A stretch of DNA of 64,000 nt from an uncultured Microscilla sp. Its GTDB lineage: Bacteria > Bacteroidota > Bacteroidia > Cytophagales > Microscillaceae. The notes below the pieces were generated by a model. The model worked only from the letters and a program-made list of their open reading frames with translations. It did no database searches and had not been told where the DNA came from. How positions within the stretch are numbered: position 1 is the stretch's first letter; the number at the start of each line of letters is the position of its first letter. This document shows, piece by piece, positions 8,788-17,855 of this stretch. Where the stretch lies: the NCBI RefSeq assembly GCF_947493425.1, contig NZ_CANLRP010000010.1, forward strand, positions 1-64,000. Reading direction: 5' to 3'. Position numbers and translations under genes: made by a program.

Positions 8788-9828
8788 ATGCACGACAAAA
8801 GCCTGCCCCAATACCGTACCCTGATGACCATTATTCGTGATTTGGTGCTTGCCGTGACAGAACGAGGGCACAACCAACAAGCATTTTGTCAGCGCATAGG
8901 ACTCACCCAAAAAGAATTGCAACAAGACAGTGCCTGGGTAGACCTGGAAACCGGGCATCGAGTATGGCAAGCGGCACTAGAAGTCACTCAAGACCCTTAC
9001 CTGGGCTTACACATTGGGCAAAAAAGCAATGTATCGGTGGTGGGCATGGTAGCTTACCTTATTCAAAGCTGCCCTAATTTGCTCACTGCATTTAACAAAA
9101 TGTGTAAGTACAACGCTGCCTATACTACAGTATTTCACTATGAAACCGAAGAAAAAGCACCACACGAGGTTTGGGTTCATTATACCCCTATACACGAGTG
9201 GACGAGTAGATACCCAACTACTGCCCAACAAGCTATAGAAACCAGCATGACGCGCACTTGTGCCATGCTGCGACTACTATCGGGTAAGCATTTGGCACCA
9301 GTTCGGGCTTTTTTTAACTATCCACTTCACAAAAGTGCAGTAATATATAAGCAATTGCTTTGCGAAAAAGTGTATTTTGAACAGGCTCAAAACAGTTTAG
9401 TATTTACCTGGCAAGACTTACAGCAACCAGTACTTACTGCCAATGCACTACTACACGAACATTTTGAGCAACTTGTCAAAGAGAATTTGTTCACCAAAAA
9501 ACCGCAAGAATGGGTAAAAAAGGTAAGGCAGGTTATTTTAAACCAACCTATCAATCACCCCCCTTCGTTGCATCAGGTAGCTCAAGCGCTTCACCTTACA
9601 CAACGGTCGCTACAACGTAAGCTCAAATACGAAGGCCATACTTTTTTGGCTACTGCCAATGACATACAACAACAAAGGGCTATGCATCTGCTGCGTCAAA
9701 CTCAACTCAATGTATCTGAGGTAGCTTATATGCTAGGCTACGCCGAACCCAGCGTTTTTAGGCGGGCTTTTAAACGTTGGACAGGGAAAACACCCAAAGA
9801 ATACCAGCAAGGCTTTCTCCCTTCTTAA
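8788..9828 (+). CDS. AraC-family transcriptional regulator
   Basis: 346 residues from the ATG at 8788; an upstream in-frame TTG at 8752 is possible but less likely. Residues about 20-200 resemble the arabinose-binding-like N-terminal domain of OruR/QhpR-type regulators (CQRIGLTQKELQ, YLGLHIGQ, GMVAYLIQSCPNL). The C-terminal 100 residues are a double helix-turn-helix: HQVAQALHLTQRSLQRKL and VSEVAYMLGYAEPSVFRRAF, ending WTGKTPKEYQ. It presumably binds an unknown small ligand and controls nearby genes; the divergent DinB-like gene is the obvious candidate target. No ligand can be named from the sequence. Confidence 0.88.
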   Translation: MHDKSLPQYRTLMTIIRDLVLAVTERGHNQQAFCQRIGLTQKELQQDSAWVDLETGHRVWQAALEVTQDPYLGLHIGQKSNVSVVGMVAYLIQSCPNLLTAFNKMCKYNAAYTTVFHYETEEKAPHEVWVHYTPIHEWTSRYPTTAQQAIETSMTRTCAMLRLLSGKHLAPVRAFFNYPLHKSAVIYKQLLCEKVYFEQAQNSLVFTWQDLQQPVLTANALLHEHFEQLVKENLFTKKPQEWVKKVRQVILNQPINHPPSLHQVAQALHLTQRSLQRKLKYEGHTFLATANDIQQQRAMHLLRQTQLNVSEVAYMLGYAEPSVFRRAFKRWTGKTPKEYQQGFLPS

Positions 9829-9984
9829 GGTAAGTACCGTATATTATATTCAGTATTAAAAAATAGGAGTGTACGAAGTCTTGTAATCATCTGATAATAA
9901 GTATTTTGCAAAGGTTAAAGCGAACAAAAACAAGGTTGTTTTCACTTTTAAAAGGTGTTTTATACGCTCATTTTTGCTCTTTGC

Positions 9985-10010
9985 TAGGGCGACCACAAGG
10001 GTAGCCCCTA
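9985..10010. repeat. Small intergenic palindrome
   Basis: An imperfect inverted repeat, TAGGGCGACCACAAGGGTAG followed by CCCCTA, in the gap between the araC-type gene and the SFPD-repeat gene. It is GC-rich against an AT-rich background. It could be a REP-like element or a weak terminator; there is no T run. Confidence 0.4.
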
Positions 10011-10101
10011 CAATTAACACCTTGATTTATATGTAAATACCTGTATATCAGAGATTTTAAAAACTTCGTACAATCCTAATTAAAAAATTTAAAACCTAAA
10101 T

Positions 10102-10551
10102 ATGAGAGAATTAGCAAGAGTTTTTGCGTTGTTTTTTATGTGTTCGGTGGCAAGTGCCCAAACCACCTCTTTGAACACTTTTACGATGAATGGGCATGGT
10201 GGCTTGAAAGACTGTATTGAAGAAGTAGCATACAACATAAGTCCCAACGGACAGGCTTTTACCAAAACTGAATACAAGGAGGCCTTGGTATACATGCTCA
10301 AAACAGGTAGCTGCAGTTACAAAGGAATTAAACTCTATGGCAAGGTAAAGTTTGTAACTTCGTTTCCGGATATTAAAATTCAGTATGTAAGTTCATTTCC
10401 CGACATTAAGGTACAGTTTGTAGACTCGTTTCCGGATAAATGTGGCAAATGGAAAGAGGTAAGTTCATTTCCCGATTTTAAGGTAGAAGTGGTGAGTTCT
10501 TTCCCTGATCTGAAAGTGCAAAAAGTAACTTCTTTTCCTGGGATGAATTAA
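10102..10551 (+). CDS. Small secreted protein with tandem SFPD repeats
   Basis: 149 residues with a signal peptide (hydrophobic stretch ending in SVASAQ). Residues 22-80 form a short region with two cysteines (DCIEEV and GSCSYKG) of unknown fold. From residue about 83 to the end there are six repeats of about ten residues, V-x-SFPD-x-K-V-Q, the third widened to SFPDKCGKWKE and the last reduced to SFPGMN. I recall similar SFPD-repeat tails in small secreted proteins of other Gram-negative bacteria, sometimes with misleading enzyme names. One beta strand per repeat is likely from the alternating hydrophobic pattern. Function unknown. The gene stands alone and is convergent with the adenylate cyclase. 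Confidence 0.8.
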   Translation: MRELARVFALFFMCSVASAQTTSLNTFTMNGHGGLKDCIEEVAYNISPNGQAFTKTEYKEALVYMLKTGSCSYKGIKLYGKVKFVTSFPDIKIQYVSSFPDIKVQFVDSFPDKCGKWKEVSSFPDFKVEVVSSFPDLKVQKVTSFPGMN

Positions 10552-10573
10552 GTTTATTCGATTTATTATTTCA

Positions 10574-10620
10574 AAAGCCAGGCACATAGCACTTACCCAA
10601 CAGGCTTGGCTTTGTTTATT
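10574..10620 (+). terminator. Probable intrinsic terminator after the SFPD-repeat gene
   Basis: Ten-base arms AAAGCCAGGC (10574-10583) and GCTTGGCTTT (10604-10613), pairing with one G-U, around a 20-base loop and followed by a T-rich stretch. Confidence 0.6.
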
Positions 10621-10663
10621 TTACCACCTGATGTGCCATAGTCAGCCACGTTTCCAGACTTGA

Positions 10664-12799
10664 CTATTTGGGCTTTTCCACAAAGTACATATCTACATTT
10701 CCTTTATTTTTAGCGTTAATTTTTCCCCGGTACTCACACTGAAAGTGATCTTTGATCAAGGCATAGGTGTCGCCCGATATATTTACTTTGCCTGCCTCTC
10801 CTCCCGACTCCATTCTTGACGCAAGGTTTACCGTATCGCCCCAAATATCATAAGCAAATTTTTTCTTGCCCACTACCCCCGCAATAATTTCCCCGGTATG
10901 AATCCCCAAACGAAGTTCCCACACGGGCAATCCTTGTGCCTCTTTGTCTTTTTTCCAATGTACCATAAACGCTTGCATTTCAAGCCCGGCTTTTACAGCA
11001 TCTACCGGGTTGGTTTGATTGGCTAAGGGAATTCCCCCTGCTGCCATATAAGCATCGCCAATGGTTTTTATCTTCTCCAGGTTATGCTTCTCCAAAATTT
11101 TATCAAAGGCAGTAAAGCAATAGTTGAGTTCTTCGATGACTTCTTGTGGAGTAATCTTTTCGGCAAGCTTGGTAAATCCTTTAAAATCGGTAAATAATAC
11201 CGATACCAGGTCGTAATGCTGAGGGGTAGCATAGCCTTTTTCTTTGAGCTCGGTGGCGGTTTGCTCAGGCAAAATGTTCAACAACAACTCGTCAGACTTG
11301 GCTTTTTCTTTTTCAATCAATGTATTTTGCTGCTGGATAAACTCGTTTTTTTCGCTCAACTCGTAGTTCGACAGTTCTACCATTTTATTTTGGCGGCTAA
11401 TTTGGTCATTCAACTCCGCTAGATTATCCCTTTGCGCTTCTATTTCTTCTTTTTGTTGCTCTATTTCTGCGGTGCGTTCTTTTACTTTCTCTTCCAGTTT
11501 GCGGTTGGCATTTTTTTGCATTTCAATCACTTCTTCCTGCGCCCGGTGTTTTTCATCTTCTATCACACGAATGCGTTGCCCCAAACCCAATGAAAAGAAC
11601 AGTATCTCCAAAAATACACCAAACAGGCTAAATACATACCAATTGACCATTACAGGAATTTTCAACGAAGTAAATATAAAAGGAATAAGGGTAGACAAAC
11701 TTAACAATAAGGTACCAGCTAAAAAGAATAAAAGCACCTTGTTTTTGGGCAAGCGAAGGTATAGCATGACCAAAATAACAATTAACAATATATCTCCCAG
11801 GGCATTAGTATAATATACAATATTGGCAGCCAACGGGCGATTAAAGCTGCTCGCCAAAATGCCCACTACCCCTACCAACAATACCAAACGTAAGGCAATC
11901 CAAACCGAAAATATTTTATCAACTAAAGGAGCGGTTTTTCTTGTATTGAGAAAGTAGCGACTAAACAAAAAGTAAAAAATTTCTACAGTCATACCAAACA
12001 CCACTTCTATATAAAAGGCGGCCAACGGTGAGTTATCAAGAAAGTAATCGGTCAGAAAACCACCTTCCGATAAATTGGCAATGGCAATGGCTAATAAATA
12101 AAAAGTGTAAAATAGATAGGTACGGTCACGGGTGGGTATAAAGATAAATAAATGATACAAAAGCATTATCCATAAAATACCCTGAAAAACACCCTGCAAC
12201 AGGTTGCGTAGGGTGTTTTTTTGATAATACTGGGTTTGAGCAGTCATAGGCACCGCAAGTGCCATATTAAACACAGGGGATGTATGATCTATGCTTTTGA
12301 GCTTGACATAAAGCACTACCTGTCTGTTGCCAAAAAGAGACATTTGCACTCCCGCTCGTTTAAACGGAATGTTGTCTGTTTCATTCCCTGACCGAAGACT
12401 CCCACTTTTTTTGAGAAAGTACTGTTGTTGAATGTCAGGTACATAACACTCTATAAAATTTGCTCCTCCTATATTTAGAAACCAGTCAGTGTCCCAGTTG
12501 AGTTTATTTTGGATCACTACCCGCCCCCAATAAGTACTGCCAGGGCGAAGGTTTTGCCCAGGTTTAAACAATTGGTACTGAGGCTGTATTTGGGCAGAGG
12601 CTGCTTTTTTAAACCCTATTTGGTTGGTGGTATCTTCATAAATATAAAGATAAGGGGTAAGGCTTTGACTCTTGATGGTTTCTAGTTGAAAGGCTGATAC
12701 TTGTGTTTGGGCGTGGGTGGTCTGAGATGTTCCCCATAGCACCCACAAAAAGAGCCAACCCTTCAAAAAAAGACGGTAATTGATGTAAAATAAATGCAT
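10664..12799 (-). CDS. 7TMR-DISM receptor fused to class III adenylate cyclase
   Basis: 711 residues from the ATG at 12799; the frame runs 42 codons further upstream, but the signal peptide (ending near THAQ) starts here. Order: periplasmic 7TMR-DISMED2-type sensor domain (about 25-190), seven hydrophobic helices (about 200-410), a long coiled coil (about 420-510) and a class III cyclase domain (about 530-705). The cyclase has both metal aspartates (LFTDFKGFT and KTIGDAYMA), the adenine-selecting Lys (EKIKTIGD) and Asp (AYDIWGD), and the transition-state Asn and Arg (NLASRME). It should therefore make cAMP in response to an extracellular signal. A protein with a cyclic-nucleotide-binding domain is encoded at 45994. 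A second 7TMR-DISM protein begins at 62740. Confidence 0.92.
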   Translation of the reverse strand: MHLFYINYRLFLKGWLFLWVLWGTSQTTHAQTQVSAFQLETIKSQSLTPYLYIYEDTTNQIGFKKAASAQIQPQYQLFKPGQNLRPGSTYWGRVVIQNKLNWDTDWFLNIGGANFIECYVPDIQQQYFLKKSGSLRSGNETDNIPFKRAGVQMSLFGNRQVVLYVKLKSIDHTSPVFNMALAVPMTAQTQYYQKNTLRNLLQGVFQGILWIMLLYHLFIFIPTRDRTYLFYTFYLLAIAIANLSEGGFLTDYFLDNSPLAAFYIEVVFGMTVEIFYFLFSRYFLNTRKTAPLVDKIFSVWIALRLVLLVGVVGILASSFNRPLAANIVYYTNALGDILLIVILVMLYLRLPKNKVLLFFLAGTLLLSLSTLIPFIFTSLKIPVMVNWYVFSLFGVFLEILFFSLGLGQRIRVIEDEKHRAQEEVIEMQKNANRKLEEKVKERTAEIEQQKEEIEAQRDNLAELNDQISRQNKMVELSNYELSEKNEFIQQQNTLIEKEKAKSDELLLNILPEQTATELKEKGYATPQHYDLVSVLFTDFKGFTKLAEKITPQEVIEELNYCFTAFDKILEKHNLEKIKTIGDAYMAAGGIPLANQTNPVDAVKAGLEMQAFMVHWKKDKEAQGLPVWELRLGIHTGEIIAGVVGKKKFAYDIWGDTVNLASRMESGGEAGKVNISGDTYALIKDHFQCEYRGKINAKNKGNVDMYFVEKPK

Positions 12800-13200
12800 G
12801 ATATGTGCTAAAATACTCAAGTCAAATGGTACAACTATGGTAGTAATATATTTAGTACTTGGCCAAGTATTGAGATTTAGTGAAATAGTAAAGTTCGCCT
12901 TTTGAACTCCAGTGCACACCAGCACGTGAATTTTTCACAACAAAGAAAGGCAACACTATTCCATAAATATATCCTTAAATTTGGTCTTGACTGAGTACTA
13001 ATAACCTTTAGAGTTTGGCTATTTATTTTAATTCTTTCTACTTGGATTTACCAATATAGTGATTCCCTCCGTTTTTTAAGTGACCTAAACGAATTATTAA
13101 TTAGATGGGTCTAAAGTGTATGCATAAACCCTATCCAATTATGTATACACTCAGATATTCTTTGAGCGTAACGTATAATCTATAAAAAAATAATTAGGCA
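12800..13200. other. Intergenic region without recognisable gene
   Basis: About 400 AT-rich bases between two divergent genes. It must contain the promoters of the adenylate cyclase (-) and the small secreted protein (+). No RNA gene, repeat or strong hairpin was recognised. Confidence 0.5.
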
Positions 13201-13587
13201 ATGTTAAGATTAAAAAAACTATTTTTTGTACTTGTTGTATTAGCAGTTGCTAACACAGCAGGCTATAGCCAGGAGCTTTTGGCCACCAAAGATTGCGATT
13301 TCAAGGTAATGATTGTGAAAGGTCGTTATTTGTTTGGCAAGGCTTTTCTCAAAAACGAAAAAATAAGGCGAACTAAAGTGAAATTTACAGATAAGCTGGT
13401 GAAGGTAAGGGTACCCTATGGCAAAAAATCTATGCTATTGGCCATAGAAAACACCAATTGCCGGGCTTATTGTCCCAGGGCAAAACGCATTCGTCAACTT
13501 CATTCAGGCGATGAACGTTTATTAATCAGGTTATTAAAAAAACGAAAAAAAAGCCTTGTGACACAACTTAAGGCTTGTAATTTTTAA
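13201..13587 (+). CDS. Small secreted hypothetical protein
   Basis: 128 residues. The N-terminus MLRLKKLFFVLVVLAVANTA with GYSQ is a clear signal peptide. The mature part is very basic and has four cysteines (DCDF, NCRAYCPR, KACNF) that may form disulphides in the periplasm. The family is not recognised. It lies 28 bases upstream of the esterase gene on the same strand, so the two may be co-transcribed. The start is chosen as the first ATG, and it directly opens the signal peptide. Confidence 0.7.
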   Translation: MLRLKKLFFVLVVLAVANTAGYSQELLATKDCDFKVMIVKGRYLFGKAFLKNEKIRRTKVKFTDKLVKVRVPYGKKSMLLAIENTNCRAYCPRAKRIRQLHSGDERLLIRLLKKRKKSLVTQLKACNF

Positions 13588-13615
13588 ACAATATTCAAGA
13601 GTTTTTATCAGCACA

Positions 13616-14512
13616 ATGCCCAGTATTAAAAGTCATTTATATAAAGTTGGCTTATTATGGATGAAAGCCAAACGCAAAGGTCGCCCTTTTACTCTGCAAG
13701 AAGGGAGATTATGGTTAGAAAAAGCAGGACGAAAGTTTCCTGCACCTCCCAATACATCTATTACTCCTGTATCGGCACATGGCGTTCCCTGCGAATGGAT
13801 TGATACACCATTATCTGATACCCACAAGGTGACTTTGTTTTTTCATGGAGGAGCTTATGCGGCAGGCTCGTTGCACTCACACCGAGGGTTGGCTAGTCGT
13901 TTGGCACGGGCAACGGGTAGCCGGGTGCTTTCGGTAGATTATCGTTTAGCACCCGAACACCCTTTTCCTGCGGCTATCAACGACACAGTTACTGCTTACC
14001 AATGGTTGCTCAAGCAATGTAATGCTTCACAAATAGCTCTGGCTGGCGATTCGGCCGGAGGTGGGCTGGTACTGGCTACTTTGCTTAAGCTCAAAGAAGA
14101 TCAACTTGAGCTCCCGACAGCAGGGGTTCTTATTTGTCCCTGGCTTGATTTGACTTCTCAAAACCCCGACCTGAACAAGTTGGCCAGCCGTGACCCCATT
14201 TTGTATAAGTCGGGGCTTCACAGAGCAGCACAAATGTACGCCAAGGAGCAAGACCTGAAAAACCCTTACATTTCTCCTCTATTTGGTAACCTATCGGACT
14301 TGCCACCTTTGCTGGTACAAGTAGGAGCACTGGATATGATTTCGGTAGATGGCATAGCCCTTGCCAACAAGCTCAAAGACATAAACGAACAGGTACAGTT
14401 TGAGCAGTGGAAAAATATGGTACATGTATGGCACTTTCTGGGCGACAAGCTTCCTGAAGCTACTCAAGCAATGGAGCAAATCGGTCAGTTTGTAAATACT
14501 CACTGGCACTAA
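13616..14512 (+). CDS. Alpha/beta hydrolase, hormone-sensitive-lipase (HSL) type esterase
   Basis: 298 residues, the standard length for this family. The oxyanion-hole motif HGGAY (FFHGGAYAAGS), the DYRLAPEHPFPAA signature, the nucleophile GDSAGGG, the acid in GALDMISVDG and the His in MVHVWHFLG are all present, giving an intact Ser-Asp-His triad. Such enzymes hydrolyse short acyl esters of varied substrates in the cytoplasm; the natural substrate cannot be told. There is no signal peptide. The 3' end faces the broken GNAT gene on the other strand, whose relic frame runs into it. Confidence 0.9.
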   Translation: MPSIKSHLYKVGLLWMKAKRKGRPFTLQEGRLWLEKAGRKFPAPPNTSITPVSAHGVPCEWIDTPLSDTHKVTLFFHGGAYAAGSLHSHRGLASRLARATGSRVLSVDYRLAPEHPFPAAINDTVTAYQWLLKQCNASQIALAGDSAGGGLVLATLLKLKEDQLELPTAGVLICPWLDLTSQNPDLNKLASRDPILYKSGLHRAAQMYAKEQDLKNPYISPLFGNLSDLPPLLVQVGALDMISVDGIALANKLKDINEQVQFEQWKNMVHVWHFLGDKLPEATQAMEQIGQFVNTHWH

Positions 14513-14530
14513 AATAATGAGGTGGTCTCC

Positions 14531-14944
14531 CAATTTTATTTTGAAACTTTCATGCCCTGTTGGGAAACCATCAATTGTGCCCGCTAAATTGTAACCTTAC
14601 TTGAGGTAAAAATCTTTTGCCTGAAAGTCGAACGTATCGAGCATTGCCATGGTAGCTCCTTTAGCTTGAGCCACTTGTTCGATATGAGCAATTAGTTGAC
14701 CACCAATGCCTTGGCTACGGTAATATTCTGACACCCAGAGCACTTTTATTTCTAGCCCGTTCCAATAACCAATGCCACCCAACACACCTCCCAATGTATT
14801 GCCATTACTATCTGTAGCCACAAATTCCAGTGGAGTCCACATAGCCGCTAGTGGAGGCACTTGCCGTAAATTGTAAGCATTCAATCCCTCTAAAACTTGT
14901 TGGATTTGTTCAGGGGTACATGGGGTAATATGGATTGGGCTCAT
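14531..14944 (-). pseudogene. GNAT acetyltransferase interrupted by an in-frame stop
   Basis: From the ATG at 14944 the frame gives 115 residues of a GNAT N-acetyltransferase: a GGIGYWNGLEIKVLWVSEYY core strand, the acyl-CoA loop RSQGIGGQLI, and LDTFDFQAKDFYLK. It stops at TAA (14597-14599). Family members continue after FY with KLGY...G....P.GH and a few more residues. The same frame beyond the stop reads GYNLAGTIDGFPTGHESF and then KIKL. The TAA therefore replaces a single codon, probably a leucine (TTA to TAA). The protein lacks its last strands and is probably inactive, unless the stop is read through or is a sequencing error. The start lies 4 bases past the stop of the CorA-like gene. 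Confidence 0.8.
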
Positions 14945-14948
14945 TTGG

Positions 14949-15902
14949 TCAAAACCATTTTTTACTTTTAAAATACAGTAAGGGGATCACAAAGCTAAGC
15001 ACAATGCCCAGCAATGCCAGCGGGTAACCATAACTCACCTTGAGTTCAGGCATGTTGGTAAAGTTCATTCCATAAATGCCGGCAATAAGGGTGGGCAACG
15101 AAATACAAACCGTGATGATAGTTAGTATTTTAAATATGTTGTTTTGCTCCAGTTCTATCTTAGAGTTTACATTGATTTTGAGGTCATTGATTCGTTCAAA
15201 GTTATTGGCAACGTGCTCGGCTATTACGTTCAGGTCTTTGATTTCGATGGAGAGTTTAGATACAATTTTGTCATTTTCAGAAAACCGTTTCCTCAGCAAA
15301 AGAATAATGCGTTGAAAGTTAGAGACTGCTTCACGAATAAGGAAGTTGTTGAAGTTATTTTTGGTGAGTGCATCTAAGTCTTGTTCAGTAAATTGCTTGG
15401 GTTGCAAGGTATCATAAAAGGTGTTTTTGATTTTATCTGAAATAGACTCTACTACATCGGCAAAGTAGTCGGTAATCACGCCTACCTGAAACACAAACAA
15501 CTCTTCGTGCGAGTTGAATTCAAGTCGGTCAAAATCGTAGCGGTATTTAGTAAGTAAATTGATGGCTTCTTCCATGCTTGCCGACATAAAAGTAAAAAAA
15601 ATATCGTCTTTGATAATAATGTGCATATTTTGCTCTTCCATGAGGCTTTCGGCCGCATAAGAAGGCACTGTAAAAGTAATAGAAAGTTGGTTGTGTAAAT
15701 CCATATAATGCGAGCTGATCTCTATGTCTTCTTTTTTATTAAAGACCCCCAAATGCAAACCATATTTTTGGGCCACACTTTGTAATTCTTCTTGGGTGAA
15801 GTCAATCAATCTGATATTAAAAATTTCGGCAGAAGATGCCTCAATATCGTCTACTGATGTTACTTTTTTTGCCCTAATGTCTTTGTAAAATACTTCTATC
15901 AT
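14949..15902 (-). CDS. CorA-like divalent cation (Mg2+) transporter
   Basis: 317 residues from the ATG at 15902 (MIEVFYKDIRAKK); a frame extension to 15950 lacks family similarity. A cytoplasmic alpha/beta domain comes first, then a long helix. The two C-terminal membrane segments follow, the first ending in the hallmark loop YGMNFTNMPE (the GMN motif) and the second ending with the basic tail FKSKKWF. CorA proteins are homopentameric channels for Mg2+ or Co2+ in the inner membrane. The gene leads a two-gene unit with the damaged GNAT gene. The metal cannot be assigned from sequence alone. Confidence 0.9.
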   Translation of the reverse strand: MIEVFYKDIRAKKVTSVDDIEASSAEIFNIRLIDFTQEELQSVAQKYGLHLGVFNKKEDIEISSHYMDLHNQLSITFTVPSYAAESLMEEQNMHIIIKDDIFFTFMSASMEEAINLLTKYRYDFDRLEFNSHEELFVFQVGVITDYFADVVESISDKIKNTFYDTLQPKQFTEQDLDALTKNNFNNFLIREAVSNFQRIILLLRKRFSENDKIVSKLSIEIKDLNVIAEHVANNFERINDLKINVNSKIELEQNNIFKILTIITVCISLPTLIAGIYGMNFTNMPELKVSYGYPLALLGIVLSFVIPLLYFKSKKWF

Positions 15903-16390
15903 TTGAATCTTATTTTTGTTGTAATAGTGTTCACCTCGTTTACGCTCCACAAGGCGACACGAGCTGAGAGTTAATATACAAGGTACCTGTTTTTTTTACA
16001 AAGATAGTATAATCTCAGGCAAGTCATTAAAGGGTTTGCGGGTCACAAAATGCTATAGCACAATTTTTTTCAGTGTTTTATAAAAAATATTTACAACTAC
16101 GCACAAACATTGCGCAACACCAAAATACCTTTGTAAGGTTATCAAAATTAAGTGTTGCCCAATGTGAGCCGGCAACACCAGATGCATTGCCCCACGAGGC
16201 AAAAGTCTGTAATCAGGCTATGGTACTTCTTCCTTCTATCTTGTCTTTTAAACAAACTCCAGAGGTACCGCTTTCCTGATTTTTATTTGATTACTAAACA
16301 AAGAGGTGTGTATATAAGAGCTACTTCGTTAAAAACAGCTGTTTATTGAACATGACTCTTTTCATATAGCAAATAACTCATTTAAATAAG

Positions 16391-16550
16391 TAATGCAGTC
16401 AAAATAACTTCCCCATTTTAACTTTATATTTTAGTCGCTATACATCGTTGAAAAATAGCCTAATAGCGCTGCTATTAGCCGATTTTTCGCCTTGTCTAGC
16501 GGAAAAATATTTACTTAAATTTGCTGACATTATTTCGGCAACATTACTAA
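16391..16550. repeat. Dispersed intergenic repeat, copy 1 (with internal hairpin)
   Basis: 160 bases just upstream of rtcB, in a 660-base gap that otherwise holds nothing I recognise. The first 50 bases match 21173-21222 with one difference, and the last 48 or so match the end of that copy (to 21280). Between them copy 1 carries about 50 extra bases. These include a long hairpin (16450-16488: GAAAAAT...TAATAGC-GCT-GCTATTA...GATTTTTC) and CGCCTTGTCTAGCG, the reverse complement of CGCTAGACAAGGCG found at this point in copy 2. It is a REP- or MITE-like non-coding element; function unknown. Confidence 0.8.
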
Positions 16551-16562
16551 TAATTGAACACT

Positions 16563-17774
16563 ATGAAAAACTTAAAAATATTCGGTCAAGAAATTATCGA
16601 CGAAAACTCTATCAATCAGATTAAGAATTGTCTGGGCGAAGAAGATTTAGGCGTATTAACTGCCGATGCTCATTATGGGTATGGGCACCCTATTGGGGGG
16701 GCAGTGGCTTATAAAGATAAAATATCTTTGTCAGGGGTAGGTTTTGATATTGCCTGTGGAAACAAAGCCGTACGTACCAATGTAAAAGCAGCTGATATGG
16801 ATACGGCTAAGGTAATGGACGAAATTTTTAAACAAATAAGTTTTGGGGTAGGGCGAACCAATCGTGAAAGAGCCGACCACCCTATTTTGGATAAAATTGC
16901 CCATGCCGATTTTGAACCGTTGCGTGATATGGCAAAAATGGCAGGAGAACAATTGGGTACAGTAGGCAGTGGCAACCATTTTGTAGACTTGTTTGAAGAT
17001 GAACAAGGCTATGTATGGGTAGGTGTACACTTTGGCTCACGCGGCTTTGGGCACAAAATTACTACTGGGTTTATTGCTATGTCGCAAGGAAAGGCATTTA
17101 CCGAAAGGGGAAAAGAGGGGGGCATGGACTCCAAGCCGATTTTGTTTGACACTACTACTGATTTAGGGCAAGCTTATACTTATTGTTTAGGACTGGCAGG
17201 CGAGTATGCATACGCAGGGCGCGACTGGGCAGTAAATAAGGTGCTGGAAATTTTGCAGGCCGAAAGCACTTTTGAGGTGCACAATCATCATAATTTTGCC
17301 TGGGAAGAAGAACATTTTGGAGAAAAATACTGGGTAGTGCGCAAAGGCTGTACCCCTGCGTTTCCGGGGCAACGTGGTTTTATTGGTGCCAACATGTATG
17401 ATACATCAGTAATTGTGGAAGGAGTAGACACTGCTGAATCTAAGCAAGGCTTGTACTCTACAGTACACGGGGCAGGGCGGGTAATGTCGCGGACACAAGC
17501 TGCCGGAAAGAAAAAATGGATTAGAGATGATAGAGGTAAAAAACGCCCAACTATTGTAAAACCAGGTGTAGTAAATTTTGGGGCAGTACAACAACGCATG
17601 AAAGACAAGGGTATTGAGCTACGTGGGGCAGGTGCCGATGAAGCCCCAGAATGTTATAAAAGACTAGAGGATGTCATTGCTTACCAAGGCGATACCATCA
17701 AAGTACTGCACAAACTGCACCCAATTGGAGTAGCTATGGCAGGTGCTGAGGTGTTTGATCCTTATAAAGATTAA
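16563..17774 (+). CDS. rtcB: RtcB-family RNA ligase
   Basis: 403 residues from the ATG at 16563 (an upstream TTG at 16554 is the other option). RtcB joins RNA 2',3'-cyclic phosphate or 3'-phosphate ends to 5'-OH ends with GTP and Mn2+, in tRNA splicing in some organisms and in RNA repair in bacteria. The metal site Asp62/Cys65 (GVGFDIACGNK), GSGNHFVDL, VHFGSRGFG, HNHHN and the guanylylated histidine His302 in HGAGRVMSR are all present. It lies alone, with the repeat element upstream and a hairpin downstream. No RtcA, archease or sigma-54 activator gene is nearby, so its regulation differs from the Escherichia coli rtc operon. Confidence 0.92.
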   Translation: MKNLKIFGQEIIDENSINQIKNCLGEEDLGVLTADAHYGYGHPIGGAVAYKDKISLSGVGFDIACGNKAVRTNVKAADMDTAKVMDEIFKQISFGVGRTNRERADHPILDKIAHADFEPLRDMAKMAGEQLGTVGSGNHFVDLFEDEQGYVWVGVHFGSRGFGHKITTGFIAMSQGKAFTERGKEGGMDSKPILFDTTTDLGQAYTYCLGLAGEYAYAGRDWAVNKVLEILQAESTFEVHNHHNFAWEEEHFGEKYWVVRKGCTPAFPGQRGFIGANMYDTSVIVEGVDTAESKQGLYSTVHGAGRVMSRTQAAGKKKWIRDDRGKKRPTIVKPGVVNFGAVQQRMKDKGIELRGAGADEAPECYKRLEDVIAYQGDTIKVLHKLHPIGVAMAGAEVFDPYKD

Positions 17775-17807
17775 AGTTACAAGCGTCAGTAGCTTATCTG
17801 AACTCAC

Positions 17808-17855
17808 AAACTATTCAAATAGTATTGATAATCAATACCTCACTGAATAGTTTTT
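17808..17855 (+). terminator. Probable terminator of rtcB (nested palindrome)
   Basis: Outer arms AACTATTCA and TGAATAGTT enclose a perfect inner palindrome GTATTGAT-A-ATCAATAC (17822-17838) and are followed by a T run. The remaining 230 bases to the next start show no gene. Confidence 0.6.

Noticed and set aside
12800..12925. N-terminal extension of the adenylate cyclase receptor by 42 codons
   Set aside because: The extension is not similar to a signal peptide or family start; the ATG at 12799 opens a proper signal sequence.
14291..14533. Open frame on the minus strand after the GNAT gene
   Set aside because: It is the GNAT frame running on past the broken end, antisense to the esterase gene, and has no start or family similarity of its own.
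16073..16349. Short plus-strand frames of 65-68 codons in the gap before rtcB
   Set aside because: Overlapping frames without similarity, signal or promoter; the region is better described as non-coding with a repeat copy.
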